A stretch of 64,000 nucleotides of DNA, from NCBI GenBank assembly GCA_034432655.1, contig DAOUBP010000157.1, forward strand, positions 76,410-140,409, read 5' to 3'. A model generated the notes under the pieces. That model was not told where the DNA came from and made no database searches. It worked only from the letters and a program-made list of their open reading frames with translations. Both the position numbers and the translations under genes were made by a program. Positions 1 to 10,000 of the stretch are shown piece by piece; position 1 is the stretch's first letter; each line of letters opens with the position of its first letter. This DNA comes from DAOUBP01 sp034432655. Lineage in GTDB: Bacteria; Chloroflexota; Anaerolineae; CG2-30-64-16.

Positions 1-450
1 ACATCTGCGCCTGCGCCTGCGACGGAGCCCCCAGCGGCGCCGGCACCGACTGAAGTGCCCACTGAAGCGCCGACCGCTACAGCAGAACCGACCGAGACAC
101 CTGCCCCTACTGCGGCACCGACTGACACCCCGGTGCCTGTGCCGACCGAGACCCCGGCCCAGGCAGCGGCTGTCACTTTCGGCAAGGACATCCAGCCCTT
201 GATCGAGCGACGCTGCATCAACTGTCATGGGGGCAAAGACGGCATCAAGGGTGGACTGTCCATGAAGACCTATGCGGACCTGATGAAAGGTGGCGAAAGC
301 GGTGCAGTCATCGTGGCTGGCGACCCGACCAACAGCCTGTTGGTGCAACTGATCGTCAAAGGCGAAATGCCCAAACGCGCCCCCAAACTACCGCAAAACG
401 AGATTGACCTGATCGCGGCCTGGGTAGCAGCCGGGGCCAAGAACGACTGA
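1..450 (+). CDS. c-type cytochrome domain protein (5' end outside window)
   Basis: The frame is open to the first base, so the N-terminus lies upstream. The visible N-terminal part is a Pro/Thr/Ala/Glu-rich linker of about 55 residues, typical of an exported protein held away from the membrane. It is followed by a compact domain with one haem-binding CINCH motif (CxxCH) and a distal Met in KGEMPK that could be the second haem ligand. The end resembles the planctomycete-type cytochrome c family (AxWVxxGAxxD). The role is probably extracytoplasmic electron transfer; the redox partner cannot be seen. Its TGA overlaps the ATG of the next gene by one base (TGATG), so the two are probably translated together. 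An internal GTG at 55 is an unlikely start because the low-complexity linker continues upstream of it. Confidence 0.8.
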   Translation, partial: TSAPAPATEPPAAPAPTEVPTEAPTATAEPTETPAPTAAPTDTPVPVPTETPAQAAAVTFGKDIQPLIERRCINCHGGKDGIKGGLSMKTYADLMKGGESGAVIVAGDPTNSLLVQLIVKGEMPKRAPKLPQNEIDLIAAWVAAGAKND

Positions 451-1688
451 TGGACAAAACGAACGGAGTCTCTTGGTGGAAAGCGTCAGCCCTGTTGGCA
501 GGGCTGGCGTTGACGCTTGGGATGTTGGCGCTGGCCGCCTGTGGTGGGTCAGCGCAGCCAGCGCCAACACCCACCGCGCGCGTCCTGGCCATCGCCCAAG
601 GGGTGACGGCCACGCCTGGGCTGCCCACCGCAACAGCTTTGCCGCCCAGCCCGACGCCCACCGCCACGCCGTCACCGACCGCGACCCCAACGCCAACCGC
701 CACTGCGCTGCCGACTGCCACACCCACGGCCACGGCGTCGCCCACGCCCACCGCCACGCCGCCCCATCCTTTGTCGGTCGTGTTCATGCGCACGCAATCC
801 TATCCGGGCAGCGAAATCGTCATCGAACAGAAACTGCAACCGGGCGCCAATTATCAACGCTACATCGCGTCCTACTACTCGGAAGGGTTGAAACAATACG
901 CGCTGCTGACAGTGCCCAACGGCCCCAAACCGGCGACGGGCTGGCCGGTCATCATCTTCAACCACGGCTATATCCCGCCGGCGCAATACCGCACCACCGA
1001 GCGTTATGTCGCCTATGTGGACGGCTTTGCGCGCAACGGTTACATCGTATTCCGGCCCGACTACCGCGGCCACGGCAATTCCGAGGGAGAGGCCACAGGC
1101 GGCTACGGCTCGCCCGCGTACACCATTGACGTGTTGAACGCGGTCGCTTCGATCAAGAGGTATCCCGACGCCGACCCCGACCGGATCGGCATGTGGGGGC
1201 ACTCCATGGGCGGCCACATCACTCTGCGCGCCATGGTGACGACCCGCGACATCAAAGCAGGGGTGATCTGGGCAGGCGTAGTGGCCTCGTATCCCGACCT
1301 GTTGCGCAACTGGCGGCGGCCGATCCCCACCACGGTACCTTCCGGCGCGCGACGCTGGCGCGACACCCTCATCAGCCAGTTCGGCACGCCGGAGCAGAAC
1401 CCGTCCTTCTGGGCCTCCATCTCGCCCAGCGCGTTCCTGGCCGACCTGTCCGGGCCATTACAACTCCACCACGGCACGGCCGACGAAAGCGTGCCGCACG
1501 AATTCTCGGCTAACCTTTACCGGCAAGCCCAGGAGGAACAGATACCCATGCCGGTGGAGTATTACGAGTATCCAGGGGATAATCATAACCTGTCGGGCAG
1601 TTTCAGCACGGCCATGCGGCGCTCGGTGGCCTTCTTTGACAAGTATGTGAAGAACCTGGGCTTGCAGACGGCAGGCAAGGCGCCCTGA
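450..1688 (+). CDS. lipoprotein alpha/beta hydrolase (prolyl-oligopeptidase-like S9 fold)
   Basis: 412 residues. The N-terminus has a lipoprotein signal peptide with lipobox LALAAC (Cys about residue 31), then a Thr-Pro repeat linker to about residue 105, then an alpha/beta hydrolase domain. The nucleophile is Ser252 in GHSMGG. Asp345 (HGTADESVP) and His379 (PGDNHN) complete a plausible triad, and HG near residue 173 can form the oxyanion hole. It probably acts at the outer face of the membrane as an esterase or peptidase; the substrate is unknown. The start ATG overlaps the stop of the cytochrome gene. A strong hairpin follows the stop codon. Confidence 0.85.
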   Translation: MDKTNGVSWWKASALLAGLALTLGMLALAACGGSAQPAPTPTARVLAIAQGVTATPGLPTATALPPSPTPTATPSPTATPTPTATALPTATPTATASPTPTATPPHPLSVVFMRTQSYPGSEIVIEQKLQPGANYQRYIASYYSEGLKQYALLTVPNGPKPATGWPVIIFNHGYIPPAQYRTTERYVAYVDGFARNGYIVFRPDYRGHGNSEGEATGGYGSPAYTIDVLNAVASIKRYPDADPDRIGMWGHSMGGHITLRAMVTTRDIKAGVIWAGVVASYPDLLRNWRRPIPTTVPSGARRWRDTLISQFGTPEQNPSFWASISPSAFLADLSGPLQLHHGTADESVPHEFSANLYRQAQEEQIPMPVEYYEYPGDNHNLSGSFSTAMRRSVAFFDKYVKNLGLQTAGKAP

Positions 1689-1727
1689 GTTCTTTCTGCA
1701 GAGAATCTCAAGAGGATTCAAACGCAA

Positions 1728-1765
1728 CGGCCCGACGTCGCTCTGAGCGACGCCGGGCCGTCTGC
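1728..1765. terminator. terminator-like hairpin between convergent genes
   Basis: The 15-bp arms at 1728-1742 and 1746-1760 have one mismatch and a 3-base loop. The hairpin lies between the stop of the hydrolase gene and the converging SPFH gene. The U-run is poor (TCTG), so it may serve as a bidirectional or processing hairpin. Confidence 0.6.
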
Positions 1766-1850
1766 CGTCTGTTCGGATTATCCTGAGACTGCCTCAACCA
1801 CGAAATAGCTTCGGGGTCCCCTCAGTCCCCGCAAGTCCCGCTCTTACGCC

Positions 1851-2921
1851 TCACTCTGCCAGGAAGTCGTCCAGCGCCTTCTTGCTGATCCGATACGCGC
1901 TGCCGATCTTCTTCGCCTTCAACTGACCGGAGGTGATCAACCCCTCGACATCCGCCTCGCTGACGCGCATGTAGGCTGCAGCCTCGGCGAGGGTCATCAC
2001 CTCGGGGACGGCTGCAGCAGCAGGCGCGGCCGGAGCCGCCTGCGCCTGTTGCTGCGCGCCGGCGATGGCCTGGCTGATCATGCCGGCCATCCCCGCACCC
2101 AGGCCGAAACCTGCGCCAAGGCCCACGCCAGTGCCGGCTGCACTGCCTGCCTCACCACCCCCGCCGGCGGCCGCCGCATCCCCCATCGCCCGGGCTGCCT
2201 TATACTGCAGGTACTTCTGCATATCGCCGATCGCGCCCATCGCCGCGCGCTCGTCAATCGCCTTCTGGGTCTCCTCGGTCGGGCTGATGCTGCCCAGGAA
2301 CATCTGCTTCAAGGTGATGCCCAGAGCTGCGAAGTCTTCGGCCACCTTGACCCGAATCGCAGCGCTCATCTCATCGAACAGGGCCGGCAGATCGAACAGG
2401 CCGGCCTTGGTTTCGCCCAGCAGGTCGGTCAGCCGGCTGATGATGATGCCGCGCAGGTAATCTTCGATCTGGCTGGTTTGATACAGCCCCTGCGTGCCGA
2501 CAATCTTGGCAACGAACATCTGGGGATCGCTGATGGCCATGGAATAACGGCCGTTGGCGCGCAGCCGTACCAGGCCCAGGTCCTTATCGCGCAAGGCGAT
2601 CGGTTCGGGAGTGCCCCACTTCATGTCAATGAAGTCCCGCATATTGACGAAGTAGACTTCAGCCTTGAAGGGGCTCTTGCCACTGAACGCCATGCCGAGA
2701 ATATCAATCAACAACGGGATGTTTGCGGTTGTAATCGTATGGCGACCGGGGCCAAAAGTGTCCAACGCCTTGCCATCGCGGAAAAAGACCGCCGCCTGGC
2801 TCTCGCGCACGATCACCTGGGAGCCGATCCGGAAGTCGCCGCTGCCGGTGGCCGGCACGCGGTACACCATCTGATTAAGGCCCTGATCGGGGGCTTCTAC
2901 GATATCGAAAATACGAGCCAT
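1851..2921 (-). CDS. SPFH-domain (YdjI-like) protein with C-terminal HTH_17 domain
   Basis: 356 residues. Residues about 1-230 match the SPFH/virion-core-like (YdjI) family: an early VIVRESQAAVFFRDG strand region and a coiled-coil stretch near 180-230. A Gly/Ala-rich flexible segment (about 235-300) follows. The last 55 residues (MTLAEAAAYMRVSE to the end) look like an excisionase/MerR-type helix-turn-helix of the HTH_17 family. YdjI proteins usually end in a zinc ribbon, so this tail is unusual. There is no signal peptide. The start ATG at 2921 is preceded by AGGAGG nine bases upstream. It is the last gene of a minus-strand group of membrane-related genes. The role is unknown; SPFH proteins usually form membrane-associated oligomers. 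Confidence 0.8.
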   Translation of the reverse strand: MARIFDIVEAPDQGLNQMVYRVPATGSGDFRIGSQVIVRESQAAVFFRDGKALDTFGPGRHTITTANIPLLIDILGMAFSGKSPFKAEVYFVNMRDFIDMKWGTPEPIALRDKDLGLVRLRANGRYSMAISDPQMFVAKIVGTQGLYQTSQIEDYLRGIIISRLTDLLGETKAGLFDLPALFDEMSAAIRVKVAEDFAALGITLKQMFLGSISPTEETQKAIDERAAMGAIGDMQKYLQYKAARAMGDAAAAGGGGEAGSAAGTGVGLGAGFGLGAGMAGMISQAIAGAQQQAQAAPAAPAAAAVPEVMTLAEAAAYMRVSEADVEGLITSGQLKAKKIGSAYRISKKALDDFLAE

Positions 2922-2972
2922 GTGGTTTTTCCTCCTGGGTGTTACTGCGTATTCCGTATTGCGTACCGCATG

Positions 2973-3494
2973 CTAGGCGGTCGCGTTCTGGATGACCTCG
3001 CTGCGGCGGCTGAAGGTCTCGTTCAGGGCGCTCAACAGATCGCCGACCTCTTGCAAAGCGTTCTTGATCCCTTCGTTAGCCTGGATGGCGGCTGCCAGGC
3101 TCTCAATGGCCTCGTCAAGCCGCGCCACGTCGTCGAAAAGCGCCTGGTCGAAGGCGATCAGGCGATCCAGATCGTCTTCCTTGACCCGATTTAGCGCCCA
3201 CAACGGCGCATAACCGTAGGACGCTGTCTTGATGCGGTCAATGAGCAGTTGCAGTCGCCCCACAACCCGCTCCACATCGTCCATCCACAAAAGCCCACCG
3301 GCTGCCAGCAGATCGCCCTGCAGGCCGGTGAGTTTGCGCCGGCGAGCCTCCAGGCGGCGCGCCAGGGTGTCGCGCACCTGTTTGTCGGCATCGCGGCGCA
3401 GCTCCTTCTCCCGATACCCCTTGATGCCCGGCAGTTTGGAGATCGCGCGCTCAAAACCGCCCATTTCGGATTTGGCTTGTTCGACTGGGTCCAT
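2973..3494 (-). CDS. alpha-helical coiled-coil protein of unknown function
   Basis: 173 residues, mostly charged helix with heptad-like spacing (KELRRDADKQ to LARRLEARRRK, then long acidic helices). There is no membrane segment or signal peptide. I chose the ATG at 3494 (MDPVEQAK) because AAGGAG lies exactly six bases upstream; the frame stays open for 20 more codons but without a ribosome site. It sits 51 bases upstream of the SPFH gene and downstream of YccF, so a role linked to membrane-associated SPFH assemblies is plausible but is only inference from position. I do not recognise the family. Confidence 0.65.
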   Translation of the reverse strand: MDPVEQAKSEMGGFERAISKLPGIKGYREKELRRDADKQVRDTLARRLEARRRKLTGLQGDLLAAGGLLWMDDVERVVGRLQLLIDRIKTASYGYAPLWALNRVKEDDLDRLIAFDQALFDDVARLDEAIESLAAAIQANEGIKNALQEVGDLLSALNETFSRRSEVIQNATA

Positions 3495-3563
3495 TTTCAT
3501 CTCCTTGACGGTGAATGCTGATTGCTGAATGCTTTGCTCGGCCTGTGACGTCATGAGCGCCCG

Positions 3564-3998
3564 TTAATGGCGCATCAATGTTGTGACTTCTGGCAGGCGG
3601 TTGAACATCCAGACGCCAAACGGTAAACCGATAATGCTGACGCACAAGAGCCAGGCAAGTAACGACCAGAGCAGACTGAACCACCAGCCGATCAGCAGGA
3701 AGTAGATCAAGCGGATGAGCCACGGCCGTTGCGGCACGCCCTGATAACGCCATTCGACGATGTCATCTCCCCGGGCCCTGGCCACATTGTACCCGCGCGG
3801 CATGCGCAACGTCAATACCAGGGGCACGCGGTTCAGCATCCACACCCCCAGCGGCATGCCGATGATCGTGAGGTTGAGCAGCCAGGCCGCCACGATCCAG
3901 TAAAGGGCAACATGCCAGCCGATCAAAAAGAACCAGAGCACCCGGATGACGAAGGGCACACCGGGCTCTTCACGCACGTAAGTTTTTGCTGTCATCAT
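3564..3998 (-). CDS. YccF-domain inner membrane protein
   Basis: About 144 residues built as two tandem copies of the YccF (DUF307) unit. Each copy has an R-x-L/I-(W/Y)-F-x-L-(I/L)-G-W stretch and a hydrophobic helix ending in G(M/L)PxGVWM(L/F)NR(V/L)P. Four membrane segments are expected. YccF proteins are small inner-membrane proteins of unknown function. The start at ATG 3998 has AAGGA five bases upstream. It lies in a run of minus-strand membrane and zinc-ribbon genes, separated from the upstream gene by a palindrome-rich gap. Confidence 0.85.
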   Translation of the reverse strand: MMTAKTYVREEPGVPFVIRVLWFFLIGWHVALYWIVAAWLLNLTIIGMPLGVWMLNRVPLVLTLRMPRGYNVARARGDDIVEWRYQGVPQRPWLIRLIYFLLIGWWFSLLWSLLAWLLCVSIIGLPFGVWMFNRLPEVTTLMRH

Positions 3999-4031
3999 GC
4001 TAATCCTTCGCCACACACCGGTAGAATGATA

Positions 4032-4184
4032 GGCTCAGTAGATCACTGTTTGGCTCACGCAAAGCCGCCAAGAGCGCAAACAGTTCTTGTTTTTTCCTTG
4101 GCGCCTGTGCGTCTTTGTGTGAGATTCGTGATCTACTGCGGCTGGTCGAATGGTGCGATCCACCCAGTCGCACCATTCGACCAG
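4032..4184. repeat. two adjacent palindromic elements
   Basis: 4032-4137 is a long imperfect inverted repeat whose ends read CAGTAGATCAC and GTGATCTACTG, with inner halves that also pair (CTCACGCAAAG against CTTTGTGTGAG). Next to it, 4142-4158 and 4168-4184 form a perfect 17-bp stem with a 9-base loop. Both lie between two minus-strand genes of the same group and could act as a terminator or mRNA-processing site, or as a small repeat insertion. Confidence 0.65.
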
Positions 4185-4201
4185 GTTACCGATCTACCAA
4201 C

Positions 4202-4729
4202 TCACCCCGCCACGAACACTTCTGACCCACAGAAGGGGCATTTTATCACGCCCTTGCCGGCCAGTTCCACCTGGCCGCCGCAGTTGGGACACTTGCGGTC
4301 GGCCCGCATCTGGCTGGCCAGCCGGGAGTAGAGCACGCCATCCTGCCAGTTGATCGCGCCGCTGAACAGGTTCTTGCCCACCAGATCGCGCACCATGTCT
4401 TGCACCTGATCAACCGGGGTGTTCAATTCCAGCGCGACCTCCGACAGCGTCACCTTGCCCTGCGCCAGCACCATGTTCAGGATCTTCTTCTGCTTGGCGA
4501 TCTCAGCAAACTCGGCGCTCTCCTGTCGGCCCTTGGCCAGCAAGTAGAAGCCGCCACCGCCCAGGGGCAACACAAAGACGATTAGGGCAATCAGGATGCC
4601 CAGGATGGCCCCCGTGACGGTCGTCTCACCTGTGGATACCTGGGCGATCAGCAGCGCCGCCGCGACCAACAGCGCCACTAAAGCCACCGCAATCAAAATC
4701 ATCCCAATGGTTCGGCCTTGTCCAGGCAT
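4202..4729 (-). CDS. two-TM protein with winged-helix-like segment and C-terminal zinc ribbon
   Basis: 175 residues. Two hydrophobic helices (about residues 8-30 and 38-65) are followed by a soluble helical segment resembling a winged-helix/PCI fold (KKILNMVLAQGKVTLSEVA). The end is a four-cysteine zinc ribbon, CPNCGG...CPFCGS. The start ATG 4729 has AAGGAGG five bases upstream. It begins 23 bases after the DUF2207 gene ends, so the two are almost certainly co-transcribed. The function is unknown. Zinc-ribbon membrane proteins often sit beside DUF2207 or SPFH genes, which suggests a shared envelope-associated role. Confidence 0.75.
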   Translation of the reverse strand: MPGQGRTIGMILIAVALVALLVAAALLIAQVSTGETTVTGAILGILIALIVFVLPLGGGGFYLLAKGRQESAEFAEIAKQKKILNMVLAQGKVTLSEVALELNTPVDQVQDMVRDLVGKNLFSGAINWQDGVLYSRLASQMRADRKCPNCGGQVELAGKGVIKCPFCGSEVFVAG

Positions 4730-4752
4730 GCAAACCTCCTTAATCCCTGTAA

Positions 4753-6720
4753 TCACCCAAAACGGCTACCGCCACCACCGCCGCCACCGCCGGAGAAACC
4801 GCCACCGCCGGAGAAGCCGCCACCGGAAAAACCTCTCCCGCCCGAAACGCCGCCACCGCCGCTAGCCGCCGGTGTGCTGGTCAGGGTGCGCGCTGTCTGC
4901 GAAAGCATAGAGCCCAGACCCACGCTCATGCTCGACAGCGAGGAGCCCAAGCCTCGAGACATTCCTTCCAGCGAGGGACGGGAACCGCCCTCGGCCGGCA
5001 TGCCCCTGCCCGGCCCCTCCGCCGGCACACCGATCACTTCTCTGCCGCTGCCGGCCGTGCGCCCAATGCTTCGTCCGAGGGGCCGCGCCGGCTCGTAGGG
5101 GATCCACCACGTCGGGCCCGGCGCTTCTACCGACTGGAACTTGCGCAGGAAACTGTTCTCCAGGCCAAACGCCACCGCATAGGGCAGGTAGTCCTCGAAG
5201 TACCTGGCAGCCTCTTCCACTTTGGTGTACTTCTCCAGGTTTTGCAGATACCGCTTGAAAGCGTTCCAACGGGCATACGCCTCCGCGCCCTTCTCGGTGC
5301 GCTGCGGCATAAAGCGCGCCAGGATAATGATCCCGATGGCGATCACCCCGACGCCCAGCGGCACACAAACAACGGCCGGCGAAAGCTGAACCAACGCGCC
5401 GGTCATCACCACCAACAGGCCGAAGGCAAAGATCAGCGCCACAGTGCCCAGACAACCGTACCGCGTACGCGTGACATCGGGGCTCTCCCTGAAGAAACCT
5501 TCCTCGACCACGGCCGCATACAACTCTTTGCGCAGGGTCGGCAACGCCGTATAGAACTTCTCCTTAAGGCTGGAAAGCTCCACCTCGTGCGCGCTGCCGC
5601 TGAAGATCTTGTTCATCAATGTCAGCTCATAAGGCCGCAACTGATCGGGCTGATTCTTCTTCTTGCGGTAGATGAACTCTTTGGTGGTGCCGATGCCCAG
5701 GAAGCCCGGCTCCTGGCGCTCCTCGATCTCGATGAACCCTCGCCTTGCCAGGTCGAGAATGGTGGCCAGGATATCCTGCAGGTCGGCGCGCTCGTCAATC
5801 AGCGTCCCTACCATCCCCGGCGGCAGGTCAGACGGTGGCTCGGGCAGATAGTCCGCGATCAGGCCAACCGGGTGATCACGGCCTTTACGATACCACCACA
5901 GGTAGAGCAGGACCGGCCCGCCGATGGCCAGCAGGCCGCCCAACGCACCGAAACCCAGGGTGAAGACCGGCCCCCACTGCGCCTGAAACGCCTCCTGCTG
6001 TTTGCGCGCCTCGGCCTCGGCATCGAGCTGCAGTTGCCACGCGGCAGGTTCGCCCGCTACGATGCCGTGCGGCCACTCCGCCACCACCTCCACTTCCTGG
6101 CCGGCGCGGATACGTCCCTTCACCCTGATCGTGGCATCGCGCTGGCCGGGCTGGAACTCGGCCTCGGCCTCGGCACCGTAGATACCGTAGTTGGTAAAAG
6201 TGGCCGGTTCCGGCAAATGCAACGTGATCACCGAAGACAGCGTCGGGAAGGGGTTGCCGGACGGGATCGCCTTCCAAAAGAGCTGATCCACGCCGTCCTG
6301 CGTATAGTAGCGCAACGCGCCAGAGACCGTGTAGCCGATCACGATGGTGCGCCGCGTGTCGCTGCTGGGCGGAAAGTTGTAGCGGATGACAAAATCGCTG
6401 CCCTCCCGGTAGGTGCGAAAGGTATACGGCGCGTCCATCGCCGACAGGTTGTACTCAGGGCCATTCAGTTCCTGCACCGTCACATCGCTGATATCGTTCA
6501 GCCGGAAGTAAGGGATCACGCGTTCACCGAACCGGAACGTGCCGTTGGTGAACACCAGCTCCTGCGTTTCGATAATGCGCAGGTCGCCGTTGGCAAGCAC
6601 GGTGATATCCACGTCATAGCGCTGCCAGTAGAGGGTCTTGTCTTGGGCCTGGGCAACGGTACTGACAAGCAACACCAGGGCCAACGCCAGCAGGCCGACA
6701 GACAGCCACTTCGTTTTCAT
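4753..6720 (-). CDS. DUF2207 membrane protein
   Basis: 655 residues. A signal peptide (cleavage near AQA-QDK) leads to an extracytoplasmic beta-rich DUF2207 domain (about 30-240). A membrane segment near 250-275 follows, then a cytoplasmic region, a second pair of membrane helices near 420-470, a helical domain, and a very Gly-rich tail (FSGGGGFSGGG, last 35 residues). This matches the YciQ-like DUF2207 family in length and layout. I chose ATG 6720, with AGGAG seven bases upstream, over a GTG one codon earlier. It is the first gene of a minus-strand operon leading into the zinc-ribbon gene. The molecular role is unknown. Confidence 0.88.
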   Translation of the reverse strand: MKTKWLSVGLLALALVLLVSTVAQAQDKTLYWQRYDVDITVLANGDLRIIETQELVFTNGTFRFGERVIPYFRLNDISDVTVQELNGPEYNLSAMDAPYTFRTYREGSDFVIRYNFPPSSDTRRTIVIGYTVSGALRYYTQDGVDQLFWKAIPSGNPFPTLSSVITLHLPEPATFTNYGIYGAEAEAEFQPGQRDATIRVKGRIRAGQEVEVVAEWPHGIVAGEPAAWQLQLDAEAEARKQQEAFQAQWGPVFTLGFGALGGLLAIGGPVLLYLWWYRKGRDHPVGLIADYLPEPPSDLPPGMVGTLIDERADLQDILATILDLARRGFIEIEERQEPGFLGIGTTKEFIYRKKKNQPDQLRPYELTLMNKIFSGSAHEVELSSLKEKFYTALPTLRKELYAAVVEEGFFRESPDVTRTRYGCLGTVALIFAFGLLVVMTGALVQLSPAVVCVPLGVGVIAIGIIILARFMPQRTEKGAEAYARWNAFKRYLQNLEKYTKVEEAARYFEDYLPYAVAFGLENSFLRKFQSVEAPGPTWWIPYEPARPLGRSIGRTAGSGREVIGVPAEGPGRGMPAEGGSRPSLEGMSRGLGSSLSSMSVGLGSMLSQTARTLTSTPAASGGGGVSGGRGFSGGGFSGGGGFSGGGGGGGGSRFG

Positions 6721-6805
6721 CACATCACTCCTGAAAAGACACAGCCCACACTTGGGTTGCAGAAGGCACGGCGCCTTCTGGCTCTCAGCGCGTCACACCG
6801 ATTAC

Positions 6806-6834
6806 ATTGTACCACGGCTGTGCCAGTAACCGGA
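6806..6834 (-). promoter_or_regulatory. possible promoter of the DUF2207 operon
   Basis: On the minus strand TACAAT (6806-6811) lies upstream of the gene, but the -35 region at 16-18 bp spacing is weak (TTCCGG-like). The rest of the gap 6721-7004 holds this site and the amylopullulanase terminator. Confidence 0.3.
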
Positions 6835-6928
6835 ACTCACTCCGACTTGTGGCTGACAATAAGGACGGGATCTCGTGGCACACATCCAGGCGGCAATATC
6901 ACGATCGGACCGCCATACAAAACAGGGG

Positions 6929-6963
6929 ATGGGGCAGCCGCGAAATTCGGCGGGCTGCCCCAT
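6929..6963 (-). terminator. terminator-like hairpin after the amylopullulanase gene
   Basis: The 11-bp perfect arms (6929-6939 and 6953-6963) flank a 13-base loop. In the minus direction the stem is followed by CCCCTGTTTTG, a modest U-tract. Confidence 0.6.
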
Positions 6964-7004
6964 GCCCCTTCACCGTTACGGTCGCAGGCTGCTCCCGTTA
7001 CGCG

Positions 7005-10000
7005 CTACGGCATCGGCAGCAGGTACTGCGGCGTGCTCTGCAGCAGCCAGGCCTCGTAGCCGTATTGCGTCACGTTGAAGGCCTGGTCGGTCGGCAGGTC
7101 CTTAGTGTCGCCGCGGTGCAAGATGTAACCGAACTCGGTGGCGCCGGGCAGGAGCGGCACCTTGAAGTAAACACCGAACCGATCCCGGCCGTCCGCTTTG
7201 CGCGGGTTCGTCCAACCGGGATCTTCCGCGCCACCCCAGGTGTGCAGCCCCCAGAAGTCGTTGTAGTCCGCGCTGGTGTAATCGCCGTAGTCGCCGGCCG
7301 GCCGATGATAGTGCAGCACCACATAGCGCTCGGCCGCACCCCGTTGCCTGTACACCGTCACATCGCCGGAGAGCAACCAGCCCTCATGCGCCTGCGCCGG
7401 GACGTAGCTGCGATCGGGCGGCACGTCCTTGTCATCACCTTTGTGGACAATGAAGTTCACAGGTTTGGTCGGATCGGCCAGCGCGATCTCGAAGTAAGCG
7501 CCGTAGTCGTCGAAGCCGGTAGGCAGCTTCGGGCTGTCCCAGGTGGTAGCTTCTCCGGGGCTGATGGCGTCGCCCCACAGGTGCAAACCCCAGCCGTCGT
7601 AGTTGCCATCGGCTCGTTTGTAGTGGATGACCGTCTTGCCCAGGGCCGCGGCCGCGTTGGGATGGTGGGTCGCATCCCCTTGCACGATCCAGATCTGCCG
7701 GCCCTCCTGAGGCACGAAGAAACGATCGTCCGGTGTGTCCTTGTCGTTCCCCTTGTGAACGATGAACCCCACCGGTTTGGTCGGGTCCGCCAGCTTGATG
7801 AACCAGAACACGCCGAAACGGTCCTCGCCGTTGGGCAGCTTGGGGGCATCCCAGGCCGTTTCTTCCGACGGGTCAATGGCGTTGCCCCACAGGTGCAGGC
7901 CCCAGCCGTCGTAATCGCCGGCCGGCCGGTGGTAATGGATGATAGCATAGCCGGCCTGCACCGCAACCTCCGGCTTGACGACCCCGGTGGTGGTGGCCGA
8001 GACCAGCTGGCCGTGCAGGTTGCGGGCAACCGCCTTGAAAGTCAGCTGGGTGCCCTCCGCCAGGCCGCGCACGTCGTAAAACACCCGATAAGGCGGGTTG
8101 TTGTCTACGCCGATCACCTGGTAGGGGCCGTTGCCTTGCTTCACGGCGAAGGTCACCTCAGCGTAATCCGCCGTATCCAGCGCCACAGCGATCTCGGCGC
8201 GCCCGCGAACATCACCACCCGGAGTCGGCTTGGTAAACGTCATAGCCGGCAGCCACTCGATCCTGGCTGCCCCGGCCAAGGGCGCACTGCCCACCGCAAC
8301 GCTGGACTTGTAGATGACGAAGCTCAGCGCCGGCACCTCCAGCGTGATCTGCCGGTCGGCGCCGGTGGTCACTGCGGCAGCACCCGCTGGATAGAGGGCC
8401 GTGAAGCGCGTGCCGGCCATGTAGGTGGGGAAGGTGACCCGCTGTGGCACGGTCGCATTGTTGAACGCCAGCACGTACTCCACCTTCTCCGCCGGGTCCA
8501 GGCGGGAGAAGGCGTAGACCCCAGCGCCGGCCGCGCTGTAGCGATGGATCTGCGCGCCGCGGCGCAGGGCCGTGTGCTGGCTGTAGAGCGCGCCATACGC
8601 CTTCAACGTCTGGTAGAGCGGGTGCGTCGGGTCGAAATTGTCATCAGCCGTGGTTTTGGCCGTACCGATCAGGTCATTGTCGTTGTAAGATGGTACCTGA
8701 CTGGGCATCATGTCTTCGCGCGACTCCCGATCGCTGCCGCCGCCGACGAAGCCCTGCTCGTCGCCGTAGTAGATCACGGGGAAGCCGCGAGTGAAGTACG
8801 TCAACCCATAGGCCAGACTGGCTCGCGCCAGCAGCTCGCCATCGGTCGCGGTGGCCCGCTCCGCGCGCAACGCATAGCCGAGACGGCCCAGGTCATGGTT
8901 GCTGAGGAACTTGGCCAGGCTGTATGCGTTGCTGTCCGCATCGGTGTAGTAGTCGTCCTGGGCGAAGAAGTCGCGCAGGGTGCTGGCCGGTGCCCCGCGT
9001 ACCGCAAAGGCTGTCGCTGCGCCGTGGAAGCCGAAGTCCAGAGTCGCCGGCAACTTGCCCTGCGTGGTAAAGGTGCTCACGTAGGCGGGATTGCCATCGA
9101 ACACCTCGCCGACCATGAAGAAATCAGGCTTGCCCTGCGCACGAGCGTAATCGGTCACCGTCGGCACGAACTGCTGCCAGAATTCCATATTGACGTGCTT
9201 CACGGTGTCGAGCCGGAAGCCGTCCACCCCCTGGTCAATCCAGTGCCTGGCGATCTCGATGAAGCCGTTGACGACGTCGGGGTGTTCGGTAAAGGTGTCG
9301 TCCAGCCCGAAGAAATCGCCGTAGAGGGAACTTTCCCCGGCGAAGGTCGAATTGCCGCGGTTGTGGTAGTAGATCGGGTTGTTCAACCATGTCGGGTTCT
9401 TGATGGTCCGGTCGGCCTCGGCAGCGAAAACGGGCACATAAGGGAAGCTGGTGGCTGCATCCAGCGGCGGAAAGGTCGCAGTGCCGGCGTAGTCGCGGTC
9501 ATCGAAGGCGTTACCGTTAGCATCCCGGTACGGGTAGTCCGTCTTGTTGCGATAGGTGTACGTGCCACCCTGGTACTGGATGACATCGGCCGTGTGGTTC
9601 ACCACGAAATCCACGTATACCTTGATGCCGCGCTGATGCGCAGCCTGGACAAACGCGGTGAAGTCGGCCTGCGTACCCAGGTGCGGATCTACTGCCAGGA
9701 AGTCGAGACCCCAATAGCCGTGATAGCCGGCCGTGGAACCGGTGATGGTGCCGTCGCCCTGCACCGGCTTGTTCTTCACCGGGGGCGTGATCCACAGGGC
9801 GTTGACGCCCATGTCCTTGAGATAATCGAGCTGCGCGGTCAGGCCCGCCAGGTCGCCGCCGTGATAGTAACCCGTGTTGGTCGGCAGGAACCCATGCCGC
9901 AAGACGTCGGCCTCGCTGTCGCCGCCGGCATCATCCCCGTAGTCGTTGGCCGGGTTGCCGTTGGCAAAACGGTCGGTCATGACGAAGTACATGACATTAT

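Noticed and set aside
1851..2921. Excisionase or mobile element marker suggested by the HTH_17 tail
   Set aside because: No integrase, attachment site or transposase nearby; the domain is fused to an SPFH protein.
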